Assembly (NCBI RefSeq): GCF_001719045.1
Contig: NZ_CP015423.1
Location: forward strand, 3,166,501 to 3,230,500
DNA from: Paenibacillus polymyxa
GTDB taxonomy: Bacteria; Bacillota; Bacilli; Paenibacillales; Paenibacillaceae
Direction: 5' to 3'
DNA length: 64,000 nt
Below the pieces are notes generated by a model. That model saw only the letters and a list, made by a program, of their open reading frames with translations. It ran no database searches and had not been told where the DNA came from. Positions 32,544 through 41,835 of the stretch are shown in pieces (position 1 is the stretch's first letter; the number at the start of each line of letters is the position of its first letter). Made by a program: the position numbers and the translations under genes.

Positions 32544-35500
32544 TTATAAAATAATCTCCAGACGGTGTACACCGTCATGTTCTGCCAAGGCTTGCTCGAA
32601 AATCTCGCGTTTGATGCGCAAGGCACCGGAGCGGTAGCGATTATCATCGGCTGGCACGCTTTCCAGTGGTGTTCCGTTCAATACTGTACGGCCTTGCTCA
32701 CCGCCAGTATGCTCTTGCAGCATGCGGTAGACGAAGGTGATCGGTTTTCCTGCAAAGGAAAATTCAAATTCCAATCCGTCGAGATGCTCCGGCAGCACGG
32801 GGTCCAGGATCAGATCTTCGCCCGACTGACGAACACCAAGGACATTTGATATGAGCTGATTCATATAGATTCCTGGACCACTGGAATAGATTCTCCAGCC
32901 GCCTTTGACGGGTACGGCTCCTTCACGCAGTTCACCAAACCGTTCCTGTGCTTCATAGCGGGTATTAAATTTACCGTCCGAGCTGCTGAAATAGGCGTTG
33001 CTTTGGCGCCATTCGGCATTCGGTACGGACGCACGTATGCCGACCGGATTGATGAGCTTCAAGCTGTGCCAAGCGTCATCCTTGCGTCCCAATTTGGCCA
33101 TCGCTTCCGCAAAGCGGATATGGGCATGCACATATTGCAGCCCGACCTCACGTCCGAAGTTGGCCGCTTGCTCTGCACGCTTGAAGTGCGAGCTCACACC
33201 GCCATCATACTGTGCAGGGCGGTTCATCAGACGCACGCCATCCGGGCAGAGGAACTGCTCACGGATGAGTTGCTCATGAGCCAATGCTTGCTCAGGCGTG
33301 AGCAGCTGGCTGATCATGCTGCGTGTCATCGGCAGCAGCCGATAATGGATTCCTGTCTCGGTGTCAGACGGATGGAGCATCAGCTTAGGTTGGCCGGGCT
33401 CTTCCATATACACGAAGCCCGGAATAATTCCGCTCTCCAGCATGTAGCGGTTAAAGTCTTTACGGATGCCATTGGCCATCTGATGTAGATCTTGTGCGAT
33501 CTTGTCGGCTTCACTTACTACACCCGCGGGGGCCTGCTCCAAAGCAGCAGCAAAGTTACTAATAACTTGGTAGGTGAGTGCAACCGTCCAGCTGCTCGCC
33601 ATGTATTGCTTCAGCTGAGCATTGGCTGGTTGGAGGGTATCATCCCAATCGCCGTCGCCATAGGCCGACAAATACGTATCATGCAGGAAATTCTCGCGAA
33701 TATATTCGATTTCCTTCAGGGCATGTTCCATGAGAGTCGCGGTCTGCTTGGTATAATCGAAAGTATGCCGATGGGTGTAAGGCACATTTTCTCCCAGAAT
33801 ACTGTAATCACGGGTAGCGGTCAAATAATCGCCCAGTACCTTGAGCGGCCAGACGATAATATCTCCATGGCTTTCTTCTTGCTGCACGTGAGTATAGTTG
33901 TCAAACATAAACCATTGCGGCCAGTTTCCGCTGTCCTCGTACTGATGGCTGAAAACAGTCAGCAAAATGGAACGAACCTCATCGAACTTTTGCATAGCTG
34001 AGAAATATTCCACAGGCCCCTGACACACATCACGTGTTCCCCAGGCTGCACCGCCGTATTGCTCCAGACCGTGAGGCACAGAGTAGTGAACGAGCATATT
34101 GTGGGTGTACCACCAAGCCACTGCGTTCACACGGAATAGCTCGCTCGTTTCGTGTTGACCCAGCGACAGATGGAAACCGTTCATAAGCTCGGCAAAATAT
34201 GCCCGATAGCGCTCGCACTCATCTTCAAAGGAAGCGTGACGCTCTTTGTGCGCTGATTCTTGCCCAGCTGAAAGCCCATTCAGCCAACCCTGCACGGTGC
34301 AGGTCCATTCGCTGCTGTCACCCAGCTCCAGCACAACCAGAGACGCATCAGGAGAAGCTTTCCCCTGTAGCAGTGCGTGAGCGTCGCTCACATGCTGTAA
34401 TGGAGCGCCCTCTATGTGCATTCGGTACAGCAGGTCTGGATAGGCTTCGGCACTCAGGGAAGCTGAGTCTGCCCGGAAGAGTAGGGCGTCACCTTCACGT
34501 TCCATATGAAACGGGAGTTCATATTCGTTCACATGCATAGACATTTGCTGAGTGATGAGGAACGGATAGGTTTTGCCACTCGCCGCACGCATGTGAAGCC
34601 GTACTTCTGGGCTATCGACATTCGTATGGTTTGTAATAATGAATGTATCGTCTGCCGTTTTGTAATACCAGCGCACATAATTGAAGCCAATCTCGAACAG
34701 GGAAGGCATCGTAAGCAGGCGGTATTTCCCTTGGATTCCGACATAAATACGTTGACCGGATGTCTTGGGAATATTGAGCGCATTACGCGCGTTGGTAATC
34801 ATTTTGTTGAAATTTGTATTGCCGATTACGAGTTGGGAATTGAACACCCCGTACATATAGGAGGTGGTTGTAATGGTTTCTTCCTTACCTCCTGAGTAAT
34901 GCCCACCCATTAAAATGTGCCCATGGGGACGCTCTACACGAAGCTCTTTGGATTTGAGTACGACATGCTCATAGCTGTCCGTGAAAAAGGAAAGTAGCTC
35001 ATCGCCATCCCGTTCTTCTTCCTGCCGTTTGGGGAAAAGTTGATCCACTTCGGCATCGGTTAAGTCCAGCGTGCGCAGCGGCTCACCGATGGTTTGAGCT
35101 GGAGCCACACGCCCTGCCTGAAGATCACTTGCCGCGCGTACCGGTATGATGGTCTCGGAAGCGTCTACTAGAATGGCAGCTACTTCGTCACGTGCTTTTG
35201 TCACCAGTTCCTGATACTCCAGCTTTGTCACTGCGGCTGGATGATTCGGCTGGAACAGACCGTAAAAAGTAAAGCGAGCTTCCCCAGCCAGTTTCACCCG
35301 CTCAGATTGCAACGCGGTATAGGCGAATTCGTATTGGTACACTTCATTGGCGAGCGAGTCGCGACGGAGTGCTTCCGGCTCATTCGTTTCTTTGTACGAA
35401 AGTCCAAAGAACTGAAATCCGTCAGTCGAGTAACCAACAGTGCGGGTTAACGAGCCTTGTTGAATGTATGGGAATGCCTGACTTTGAGGCTGGTTTTGAC

Positions 35501-35987
35501 GTGAGCAAACGGTATAGCCTCTTTGTTCATCATGGTAGACGGTGTGGTCAATATATTGAGATAAATAAGCTTCATTACTGCGCACAGCAGCGGTATCGGC
35601 AATGCCGATATCCTGACCGTACACGACATCTGCTTCCACGTCATCGCCCTGTAGGGTTACATCCCAGAACCATACTCCCAGGCGGCTTAGCGTGAAGGTC
35701 ACCTGATAGCCTACACCAGCGGTGAAACCTTCCCAAATAATCTGCTGATCCGTTTGTCGGATTACTCCCGGTGAGCGAACCCCAAGCAGGGGAGTGATAC
35801 TTACACCGGACGGACGGTACAATCTCAAGTACAGATTGTTCAAGGAACCGTCGACTGAATTGGTCAACAGTTGGTTGATCATCGTTGAGCCGTGAGCGAT
35901 CTTGTACACATCACCGCTGCTTAAGAAGGTAAAAGACAGGTCTCCGGTCCGCAGCAAAATATTTTGATCTAGACTTGTATTTATCAA
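32544..35987 (-). CDS. Glycoside phosphorylase (GH94 type), probable 1,2-beta-oligoglucan phosphorylase
   Basis: A 1147-residue intracellular enzyme with no signal peptide. It has an N-terminal beta-sandwich (about 1-330), a linker, and an (alpha/alpha)6 barrel (about 600-1000). The barrel carries GGAAWGTRDVCQGPVEYF near 645 and the acid motif GDGDWDDTL near 777-785, where GH94 enzymes have D-W-N-D. It should use phosphate to split beta-linked gluco-oligosaccharides and release glucose-1-phosphate. Size and context (GH3, ABC importer, LacI) match 1,2-beta-oligoglucan phosphorylase of Listeria innocua, which is about 1090 residues. The beta-1,3-oligoglucan phosphorylases of family GH161, one of which is known from Paenibacillus polymyxa, have similar length and are the main alternative. 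It starts 10 bases after the GH3 stop. Confidence 0.85.
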   Translation of the reverse strand: MINTSLDQNILLRTGDLSFTFLSSGDVYKIAHGSTMINQLLTNSVDGSLNNLYLRLYRPSGVSITPLLGVRSPGVIRQTDQQIIWEGFTAGVGYQVTFTLSRLGVWFWDVTLQGDDVEADVVYGQDIGIADTAAVRSNEAYLSQYIDHTVYHDEQRGYTVCSRQNQPQSQAFPYIQQGSLTRTVGYSTDGFQFFGLSYKETNEPEALRRDSLANEVYQYEFAYTALQSERVKLAGEARFTFYGLFQPNHPAAVTKLEYQELVTKARDEVAAILVDASETIIPVRAASDLQAGRVAPAQTIGEPLRTLDLTDAEVDQLFPKRQEEERDGDELLSFFTDSYEHVVLKSKELRVERPHGHILMGGHYSGGKEETITTTSYMYGVFNSQLVIGNTNFNKMITNARNALNIPKTSGQRIYVGIQGKYRLLTMPSLFEIGFNYVRWYYKTADDTFIITNHTNVDSPEVRLHMRAASGKTYPFLITQQMSMHVNEYELPFHMEREGDALLFRADSASLSAEAYPDLLYRMHIEGAPLQHVSDAHALLQGKASPDASLVVLELGDSSEWTCTVQGWLNGLSAGQESAHKERHASFEDECERYRAYFAELMNGFHLSLGQHETSELFRVNAVAWWYTHNMLVHYSVPHGLEQYGGAAWGTRDVCQGPVEYFSAMQKFDEVRSILLTVFSHQYEDSGNWPQWFMFDNYTHVQQEESHGDIIVWPLKVLGDYLTATRDYSILGENVPYTHRHTFDYTKQTATLMEHALKEIEYIRENFLHDTYLSAYGDGDWDDTLQPANAQLKQYMASSWTVALTYQVISNFAAALEQAPAGVVSEADKIAQDLHQMANGIRKDFNRYMLESGIIPGFVYMEEPGQPKLMLHPSDTETGIHYRLLPMTRSMISQLLTPEQALAHEQLIREQFLCPDGVRLMNRPAQYDGGVSSHFKRAEQAANFGREVGLQYVHAHIRFAEAMAKLGRKDDAWHSLKLINPVGIRASVPNAEWRQSNAYFSSSDGKFNTRYEAQERFGELREGAVPVKGGWRIYSSGPGIYMNQLISNVLGVRQSGEDLILDPVLPEHLDGLEFEFSFAGKPITFVYRMLQEHTGGEQGRTVLNGTPLESVPADDNRYRSGALRIKREIFEQALAEHDGVHRLEIIL

Positions 35988-35997
35988 AGGGAACGCC

Positions 35998-38172
35998 TCA
36001 CTTTCCTGTTTCTTTTACTAACCGAAAATGGCCTTCTGTAGTATCTCGGCTGTTAGGTCCTGTAAAGACGGCAAATTCACCGCTGTCACTGTCAAAGCTC
36101 AAATCTGCATGATGATAGCGCAGCTGAGGCTCGGTCACTGTAAATTCCACTTCCCGGCTTTTGCCTGGGGCAAGCAGGACTTTGCAGAAATCTTTCAGTT
36201 CTTTCATCGGACGAACCGTATCACCGCTGATATCACGAATATAGAACTGGACGGTTTCCTCGACTGGACGCGTTCCTGTGTTCGTTACCTGCACTTTAAC
36301 GGTCAGCTCCTGACCGGGAGTAAGAGTGTCGCCGGAAAGCTGTACGCTGTCATAGGCTACATTGGTGTAGCTCAGTCCATAGCCGAACGGGAATAAAGGT
36401 TCGTTCGGTACGTCTAGGTATTGGGAGACGTAACGTTCTTTTGTATTCGGGTCTAGCTGCGGGCGTCCTGTATTAAAATGATTGTAATACACGGGCACCT
36501 GTCCGACCGATTGCGGGAATGACATGGTCAGGCGACCCGTAGGTTCGGCATCACCGTACAACAAATCGGCAATCGCCGCGCCGCCTTCGCCACCAGGGAA
36601 CCAGGCTTCCAGTACAGCGTCTACTTCTTCAATAACACCGTGCAAATCCAACGGACGACCATTAAATAGTACGGCTACCATAGGCTTGTTCAGCGTCTTC
36701 AGGCGCTTCACCAGTTCCAACTGGGCTTGTGGCAAGCGAATATTGGAACGGCTGCCTGCTTCACCACTCATATCCGAGCGCTCTCCAAGCGCCAACACGA
36801 TAACCTCTGCTTGGCTGGCAGCTTGCAGAGCTTCTGTATATTGCTCCTCAGTCATATCGTCGATAGAGCATCCTGCCGCTACCGTGAGCAGCGAGGAGGA
36901 TATTTTCGATTGGAACCCGTCAACAACACGAATGGCTTCCTCTTGTGAACCGCTCCACGACCAAGAACCCAGAATATCGCCGCTCTCTGCAAAAGGTCCG
37001 ATCAACGCAATAGGTTGATTGCGATTCAATGGAAGAATGGAATCATTTTTGAGCAACACGCAAGATTTAATAGCTAATTCTTTGGCAACTGTGCGATGAG
37101 CGTCGCAGAACACAACTTCACGTTCACGCTCAGGGTCTGCGCCGCGTAGCGGATTCTCGAACAAGCCCAGCTTTTGTTTGAGCTTCAATATACGCATCAC
37201 TGCTTCATCAATGAGCGCTTCATCCAGCTGTCCGCTGCGAACCAGCTCAGGCAGATGCCCGTTATAGCAGGAGGTCATCATTTCGATATCTACGCCAGCC
37301 AGCAGTGCTTTCTTCGCGGCCTCGCGCTCATCCTCGGCGATGCCGTGAGGGATAAGCTCCTTAATGGCGGCCCAATCCGAAATGAGTACACCATCAAAGC
37401 CCCATTCATCACGAAGCAAATCACGCATCAGGCGCTTATTGCCCGTTGCGGCTACGCCTTCTACGGTATTGAAGGATGTCATCACCATTTCACAGCCTTC
37501 ATCTAAAGCAGCTTTGTAGGAGGGGAGATAATACTCTCGCAGCTGCCATGCGGACACATCAACAGTATTGTAATCCCGTCCGCCTTCGCCAGCTCCATAT
37601 GCGGCAAAATGCTTCACGCATGCGGCCACCCGGTCGGTATCGTTCGTCAGATCTTTACCCTGAAACCCCCGCACAAACGCACGAGCAAATTCGCTGTTGA
37701 GGTAAGGGTCTTCCCCTGTAGATTCCATCACACGGCCCCAGCGCGGGTCACGCACCAGATCGACCATAGGAGCGAATGTGACGTGAACACCGGATACAGC
37801 CGCTTCTCGGGCAGCAATGGTAGCGCTCTCTTCTGCCAGCTGCATATCCCATGAGCAACCAATAGCCAGCGGTATAGGGAAAATCGTTTTGAAGCCGTGT
37901 ACAATATCTGCCATAATTAAAAGCGGAATACCCAGACGGTTTTTACTCAAATGAGCCTGCTGAACACGAATCGCTTCTTTAGCCCCTGCGATGCCAAGCA
38001 CGGAACCGACGTTATGGACATTTTTTTCTGTGATGCCGAGAGAAGCCATAGGACCGGTAATTTGACTATCTGTTCCCGCTTCTTCAAAGAAGGCACCTAC
38101 AAGCTGTAGCAGTTGATCGACTTTTTCTTCAAGCGTCATGTTTTCTAAATAGGAATTCAGGTGTTGTTCCAT
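35998..38172 (-). CDS. GH3 beta-glucosidase
   Basis: A protein of about 725 residues, cytoplasmic (no signal peptide from ATG 38172). The N-terminal TIM barrel contains RLGIPLLIMADIVHGFKTIFP and the nucleophile Asp in GFDGVLISDWAAI. The second domain follows (SCVLLKNDSILPLNRNQPIALIGPFAESGD), and a C-terminal fibronectin-III-like domain holds LSYTNVAYDSVQLSGDTLTPG and VTNTGTRPVEETVQFYI. It likely splits glucose from the non-reducing end of imported oligosaccharides such as sophorose. ATG 38172 is six bases from GGAGG; longer in-frame starts would add hydrophilic residues without a better site. It is the first gene of the minus-strand operon. Confidence 0.94.
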   Translation of the reverse strand: MEQHLNSYLENMTLEEKVDQLLQLVGAFFEEAGTDSQITGPMASLGITEKNVHNVGSVLGIAGAKEAIRVQQAHLSKNRLGIPLLIMADIVHGFKTIFPIPLAIGCSWDMQLAEESATIAAREAAVSGVHVTFAPMVDLVRDPRWGRVMESTGEDPYLNSEFARAFVRGFQGKDLTNDTDRVAACVKHFAAYGAGEGGRDYNTVDVSAWQLREYYLPSYKAALDEGCEMVMTSFNTVEGVAATGNKRLMRDLLRDEWGFDGVLISDWAAIKELIPHGIAEDEREAAKKALLAGVDIEMMTSCYNGHLPELVRSGQLDEALIDEAVMRILKLKQKLGLFENPLRGADPEREREVVFCDAHRTVAKELAIKSCVLLKNDSILPLNRNQPIALIGPFAESGDILGSWSWSGSQEEAIRVVDGFQSKISSSLLTVAAGCSIDDMTEEQYTEALQAASQAEVIVLALGERSDMSGEAGSRSNIRLPQAQLELVKRLKTLNKPMVAVLFNGRPLDLHGVIEEVDAVLEAWFPGGEGGAAIADLLYGDAEPTGRLTMSFPQSVGQVPVYYNHFNTGRPQLDPNTKERYVSQYLDVPNEPLFPFGYGLSYTNVAYDSVQLSGDTLTPGQELTVKVQVTNTGTRPVEETVQFYIRDISGDTVRPMKELKDFCKVLLAPGKSREVEFTVTEPQLRYHHADLSFDSDSGEFAVFTGPNSRDTTEGHFRLVKETGK

Positions 38173-38311
38173 CATAATCCTCCATAAGCTGTATTGTTGG
38201 TGGACAGCTCTCTTTTTCAGATTCATGAGATTTTTTGGATAAAGATGATTCAAAAAAGTGCTGAACAGGCTAATAGCTAGTATAGAAGCATAATATTCTG
38301 TCGTATTATTA

Positions 38312-38330
38312 ATCGAAACGTTTCTATTGA
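38312..38330. promoter_or_regulatory. LacI operator, copy 1 (minus-strand operon)
   Basis: ATCGAAACGTTTCTATTGA contains the palindrome GAAACGTTTC (38315-38324). It lies just downstream of the minus-strand -10 box, at the expected transcription start of the GH3-phosphorylase operon. An identical 19-base copy is at 38504-38522. Confidence 0.85.
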
Positions 38331-38343
38331 TGAACTCAGTTGG

Positions 38344-38372
38344 ATTATATACGCTTTCAAATGGAGAGTCAA
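38344..38372 (-). promoter_or_regulatory. Sigma-A promoter of the GH3-phosphorylase operon
   Basis: On the minus strand, TTGACT (38372-38367) and TATAAT (38349-38344) have a 17-base spacer. The spacer contains TGAAAGCGTATATA, a 12-of-14 cre-like match. Confidence 0.8.
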
Positions 38373-38470
38373 ATCCAATGCAGCGGATTTTTATAGGCTA
38401 AATAGCGTAATAAAGATGATAAAAACGAAAAAAAGTCAGGATTCCGAGTGAATAAAAAATAATATTGCTA

Positions 38471-38499
38471 TTGAATACGGTTTCAATTTGTTCTATAAT
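38471..38499 (+). promoter_or_regulatory. Sigma-A promoter of the beta-glucan ABC importer
   Basis: TTGAAT (38471-38476) and TATAAT (38494-38499) have a 17-base spacer. The second LacI operator begins five bases after the -10 box. The implied leader is about 200 bases long. Confidence 0.82.
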
Positions 38500-38503
38500 G
38501 ACT

Positions 38504-38522
38504 ATCGAAACGTTTCTATTGA
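38504..38522. promoter_or_regulatory. LacI operator, copy 2 (importer operon)
   Basis: This is the same 19-base sequence as at 38312-38330, with the palindrome GAAACGTTTC at 38507-38516. It covers the expected transcription start of the importer operon. Confidence 0.85.
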
Positions 38523-38673
38523 CGGGTATGGTCCTTGTGCTTTGAACATAAGTGTTATAGCGGTATGCTTTAATCGCTATGTATTTACATGCATCAGGAT
38601 TTTGCAAAATTCGATTCCAATCAATTATTGTATTTTTGCAAAGTCCTCGTATTTGAATCCGTTATCATATTGC

Positions 38674-38693
38674 ATGATCGGTAAACCGATCAT
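38674..38693 (+). promoter_or_regulatory. Hairpin next to the ribosome site of the importer lipoprotein
   Basis: ATGATCGGT and ACCGATCAT form a nine-base stem with a two-base loop, ending five bases before GGAGG. It could stabilise the mRNA or affect translation. A partial copy of the 18-bp palindrome seen at 15970 (AGGATTTTGCAAAAT) lies earlier in the same leader at 38596-38610. Confidence 0.5.
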
Positions 38694-38709
38694 CTCGGGA
38701 GGAATTTGT

Positions 38710-39963
38710 ATGATGAAAAGAACGTTGGGGATCATTTTGGCAAGTACCTTATTACTGGGGGGCGCGCTGGTAGGCTGCTCGTCCAAGGATGATTCGTCTG
38801 GCAAAGATGCGAACGGCAAGACGACCATCACCATGTGGGGCATGGGAGCAGAAGGAAAACTGCTGCCTGAAATTGTAAAAGATTTTGAGAAAGAAAATCC
38901 AGATATTCACGTTGATGTACAGGCGTTGCCTTGGGATAACGCTCACGATAAGCTGCTGACAGCAGTTGCTTCAAAATCCGGTCCGGACGTGGTTCAGTTA
39001 GGTACATCATGGGTTCCCGAACTTGCGTCTGCGGGTGCATTGACGGATATTACCCCTTATATCAGCAAGTATCCTGAACTGGAATCGAAGAATTTCTTCG
39101 AGGGTGCTGTAGGTACGACAAAATTTGAAGGGAAACCAGTCGGTGTGCCTTGGTACACTGAAACGAGAGTTTTGTTCTATCGTTCTGACCTACTGAAACA
39201 AGTCGGATATAATGAAGCGCCTAAAACGTGGGAAGAGCTTTCCGATGCTGCTCAAAAGCTGGCGGCTCGGGGCAAAGGCAAATATGGCATCTCCTTTAGT
39301 GCAAAGGAGCAGTCTATGGGCTTTATGTTTGCTCTCCAGAACGGTTCCAAGCTGGTTGACGAGCAGGGCAATCCGCTGTTCAATCAACCACCGTTTGTGG
39401 ATGCTGTGAAGTATGTGAATACCTTTTTCCAAAATGGCTCTAACGCAGTGGATATTGGAATTGATTCCGTTCAAGGTTTGCAAGGCGAGGGTATCGTTCC
39501 AATGTTTATCAGCGGTCCTTTCATGATTAAAGAAATCAAGAGCAAGGCACCAGAATTGGAAGGTAAGTGGAATATAGCGGAGCTTCCTGGCAAAGTAAAC
39601 AACCTGTCCGTTTTGGGTGGAGCCAACCTTTCAATTATGAAATTCAGCAAGCACCCAGAGGAGTCGGCCAAATTCCTGGCTTACATGAGCAAACCAGAAA
39701 CACAGCTGAAATGGATGGATCTGTCCAGTAACTTGCCTGCAACTACTAAATCGTGGGAAGATGCCAAACTGAAGAGTGATCCGATGCTTCGGACGATTCG
39801 CAAACAGTTGGATCATTCCGCAGCATTGCCGCAACTGGCCGCATGGGAAGAGGTTTCTCAACAATTCATCAAGAGCTTCGAACGTATTTACCGCGGTCAT
39901 GCCGATGTACAGAAGGAAATGGATGACTTTAATCAGCAGGCTGCAAGTATAATGAAAAAATAA
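38710..39963 (+). CDS. Oligosaccharide ABC transporter substrate-binding lipoprotein
   Basis: A protein of about 417 residues. From ATG 38710 the product has a signal peptide with the lipobox GGALVGCSS, then the family 1 solute-binding fold (DFEKENPDIHVDVQALPW, ASKSGPDVVQLGTSWVPE, PVGVPWYTETRVLFYR, and a Trp/Met-rich cleft). GGAGG lies seven bases upstream; in-frame codons back to 38488 would be untranslated leader. It begins a three-gene importer operon. By context it should bind short beta-glucans. In Listeria innocua the equivalent protein binds sophorooligosaccharides, so that ligand is the first to test. Confidence 0.92.
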   Translation: MMKRTLGIILASTLLLGGALVGCSSKDDSSGKDANGKTTITMWGMGAEGKLLPEIVKDFEKENPDIHVDVQALPWDNAHDKLLTAVASKSGPDVVQLGTSWVPELASAGALTDITPYISKYPELESKNFFEGAVGTTKFEGKPVGVPWYTETRVLFYRSDLLKQVGYNEAPKTWEELSDAAQKLAARGKGKYGISFSAKEQSMGFMFALQNGSKLVDEQGNPLFNQPPFVDAVKYVNTFFQNGSNAVDIGIDSVQGLQGEGIVPMFISGPFMIKEIKSKAPELEGKWNIAELPGKVNNLSVLGGANLSIMKFSKHPEESAKFLAYMSKPETQLKWMDLSSNLPATTKSWEDAKLKSDPMLRTIRKQLDHSAALPQLAAWEEVSQQFIKSFERIYRGHADVQKEMDDFNQQAASIMKK

Positions 39964-39999
39964 TGATCCATATCCGTCATTGTCAAAGGGAGTGAAGGC

Positions 40000-40884
40000 A
40001 TGAAAGGAAGCTCGCAGAAGCTTGCGCCATACTTGTTTATCGGTCCCTCCATCATCCTGTTAACGCTGTTTTCGTTGTTGCCGATACTACTGGCGCTCGT
40101 GATCAGCTTCACGGATATGGATCTGTCCGGACTCGTTAATTATGAAAGTATTCGCTTTATAGGATTGGAAAATTACACGAACGTGCTTTTGGACCCTTCC
40201 TTTATAAAGTCCCTTGGTAATACCCTGTTCTTCGTCATCATCGGTGTTCCGTTGGTGCTGATATTTTCGCTTAGCATCGCGATTCTGATTAACATGGGGA
40301 AATCACGTGCTTTCAAAGTATTCCGCGTCGTGTTTTATCTGCCTTCCGTAACGAATGTGGTTGCGGTCGCAGTGGTTTGGAGCTATCTGTATAATCCGAC
40401 GCTTGGATTATTCAACTACGTACTTGGTCAGATGAATTTAGGTCCCGTCCCATGGCTGACCGATCCAACAGTAGCGAAAATTTCGCTGATTGTGTTAGCG
40501 GTTTGGCGGGGCATCGGCTTAAACATGATTATTTTTATTGCGGCTATTAAAGGGATTCCGGGTTCTTATTATGAAGCGGCTCAGCTCGACGGTGCCAATA
40601 CATGGCAGCAAATTCGTTATATTACGCTTCCGCAGCTTCGTTACGCTATTTTCTTCGTGTCCATCACGACGATGATCGGCTGGCTGCAATTTTTCGAGGA
40701 ACCGTTTGTCATGACCAAAGGGAAACCGCTCGACGGTACGCTGACGGCATCCCTGTTCATTTACAATAACGGATTCCAATTTAGTAAATTCGGGTATGCC
40801 GCGGCGGGATCGTTCATTCTGTTCTTCGCGATCATCGCGGTGACGCTGATTCAGTTCCGTTTGCAAAATAAAGCGGAGTCCTGA
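40000..40884 (+). CDS. Oligosaccharide ABC transporter permease (MalF type)
   Basis: A 294-residue membrane protein with six spans. The N-terminal KLAPYLFIGPSIILLTLFSL is typical of CUT1 permeases, and the EAA loop YYEAAQLDGANTWQQIRYIT lies near residue 190. AAAGGGAGTG precedes the ATG. It sits 36 bases after the binding-protein gene and 18 before the second permease. No ATPase gene is nearby, so a shared MsmX-like ATPase elsewhere is expected. Confidence 0.93.
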   Translation: MKGSSQKLAPYLFIGPSIILLTLFSLLPILLALVISFTDMDLSGLVNYESIRFIGLENYTNVLLDPSFIKSLGNTLFFVIIGVPLVLIFSLSIAILINMGKSRAFKVFRVVFYLPSVTNVVAVAVVWSYLYNPTLGLFNYVLGQMNLGPVPWLTDPTVAKISLIVLAVWRGIGLNMIIFIAAIKGIPGSYYEAAQLDGANTWQQIRYITLPQLRYAIFFVSITTMIGWLQFFEEPFVMTKGKPLDGTLTASLFIYNNGFQFSKFGYAAAGSFILFFAIIAVTLIQFRLQNKAES

Positions 40885-40902
40885 TAGAGAGAGGTGATGA
40901 AC

Positions 40903-41757
40903 GTGAAAACAGCTGTTCAGCAAGCCCGCGCCAATACGCGCAGTGGTGAAAAAACATTTCAATGGTTCGTGGCGATTCTCCTGACCGTAGGAGGTCTGTT
41001 GATGGTGCTGCCTTTTGCGTGGATGATTCTATCCTCCTTTAAGACAGAGGGGGAGGTAACCAAAATTCCTCCGACCATCTGGCCGCAGCATTTTACACTG
41101 GATAATTTTAAATTACTATTCGATAGCATGGCTTTTGGAACCTATCTGACGAATACGCTGATTATTGTTTTAGCTTCCTTCTTCGGATTATTTCTGAATG
41201 CCATGGCAGGTTATGGCTTTGCCAAATTCCAATTTAAAGGCAAAGGGTTTCTGTTCTATTTGGTACTGGCAACGATGATGATTCCAGGCCAAGTGACGAT
41301 GATTCCCGTCTATTTGATTCTGAACCAGATGGGGTTGACCAATTCCATGCTAGGGATTGTCCTGCCTGGATTGGTAGGTGCGTTCGCGATCTTCCTGTTC
41401 CGGCAGTTCATGTCCGATATCCCGGAAGAACTGCTAGAGGCGACACGCCTCGATGGAGCAGGGGAGTTCCGTACTTTTCTGCAAATCGTATTGCCTATCT
41501 CGACACCGATTCTAGCAGTACAGGCCATTTTAACCTTTATCGGCGGATGGAACAGCTTCCTGTGGCCGCTCATTATTGCGAACGATGAGAAGCTGTACAC
41601 ATTGTCCGTCGGACTGTCACTGCTCAAGGGACAGAACGAAAGTCAATTTGCCCTTCAAATGGCAGGCTCGACCTTTATGGTCGTTCCGATCATGATTATC
41701 TTCATTGTTTTCCAAAAGTATATTATCGAGAACTATACGATTTCGGGGATTAAGTAA
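40903..41757 (+). CDS. Oligosaccharide ABC transporter permease (MalG type)
   Basis: A protein of about 284 residues with six spans. The EAA loop LLEATRLDGAGEFRTFLQIV is present, and the C-terminal YIIENYTISGIK is family-typical. GTG 40903 is chosen because GAGG lies eight bases upstream; GTG 40894 and ATG 40897 are in frame but overlap the ribosome site. It is the last gene of the importer operon, which ends at a hairpin 33 bases later. Confidence 0.93.
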   Translation: MKTAVQQARANTRSGEKTFQWFVAILLTVGGLLMVLPFAWMILSSFKTEGEVTKIPPTIWPQHFTLDNFKLLFDSMAFGTYLTNTLIIVLASFFGLFLNAMAGYGFAKFQFKGKGFLFYLVLATMMIPGQVTMIPVYLILNQMGLTNSMLGIVLPGLVGAFAIFLFRQFMSDIPEELLEATRLDGAGEFRTFLQIVLPISTPILAVQAILTFIGGWNSFLWPLIIANDEKLYTLSVGLSLLKGQNESQFALQMAGSTFMVVPIMIIFIVFQKYIIENYTISGIK

Positions 41758-41790
41758 TAGTGTAGTGACAAACTATAGGCTGAACATAGT

Positions 41791-41835
41791 AACGGCGTAG
41801 TTTCTTGGTTCTAAACCAACGAGACTACGCCGTTT
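41791..41835 (+). terminator. Hairpin terminator of the importer operon
   Basis: AACGGCGTAGT pairs perfectly with ACTACGCCGTT, with an inner TTGGTT / ACCAA stem. The following T run is short. Confidence 0.75.
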
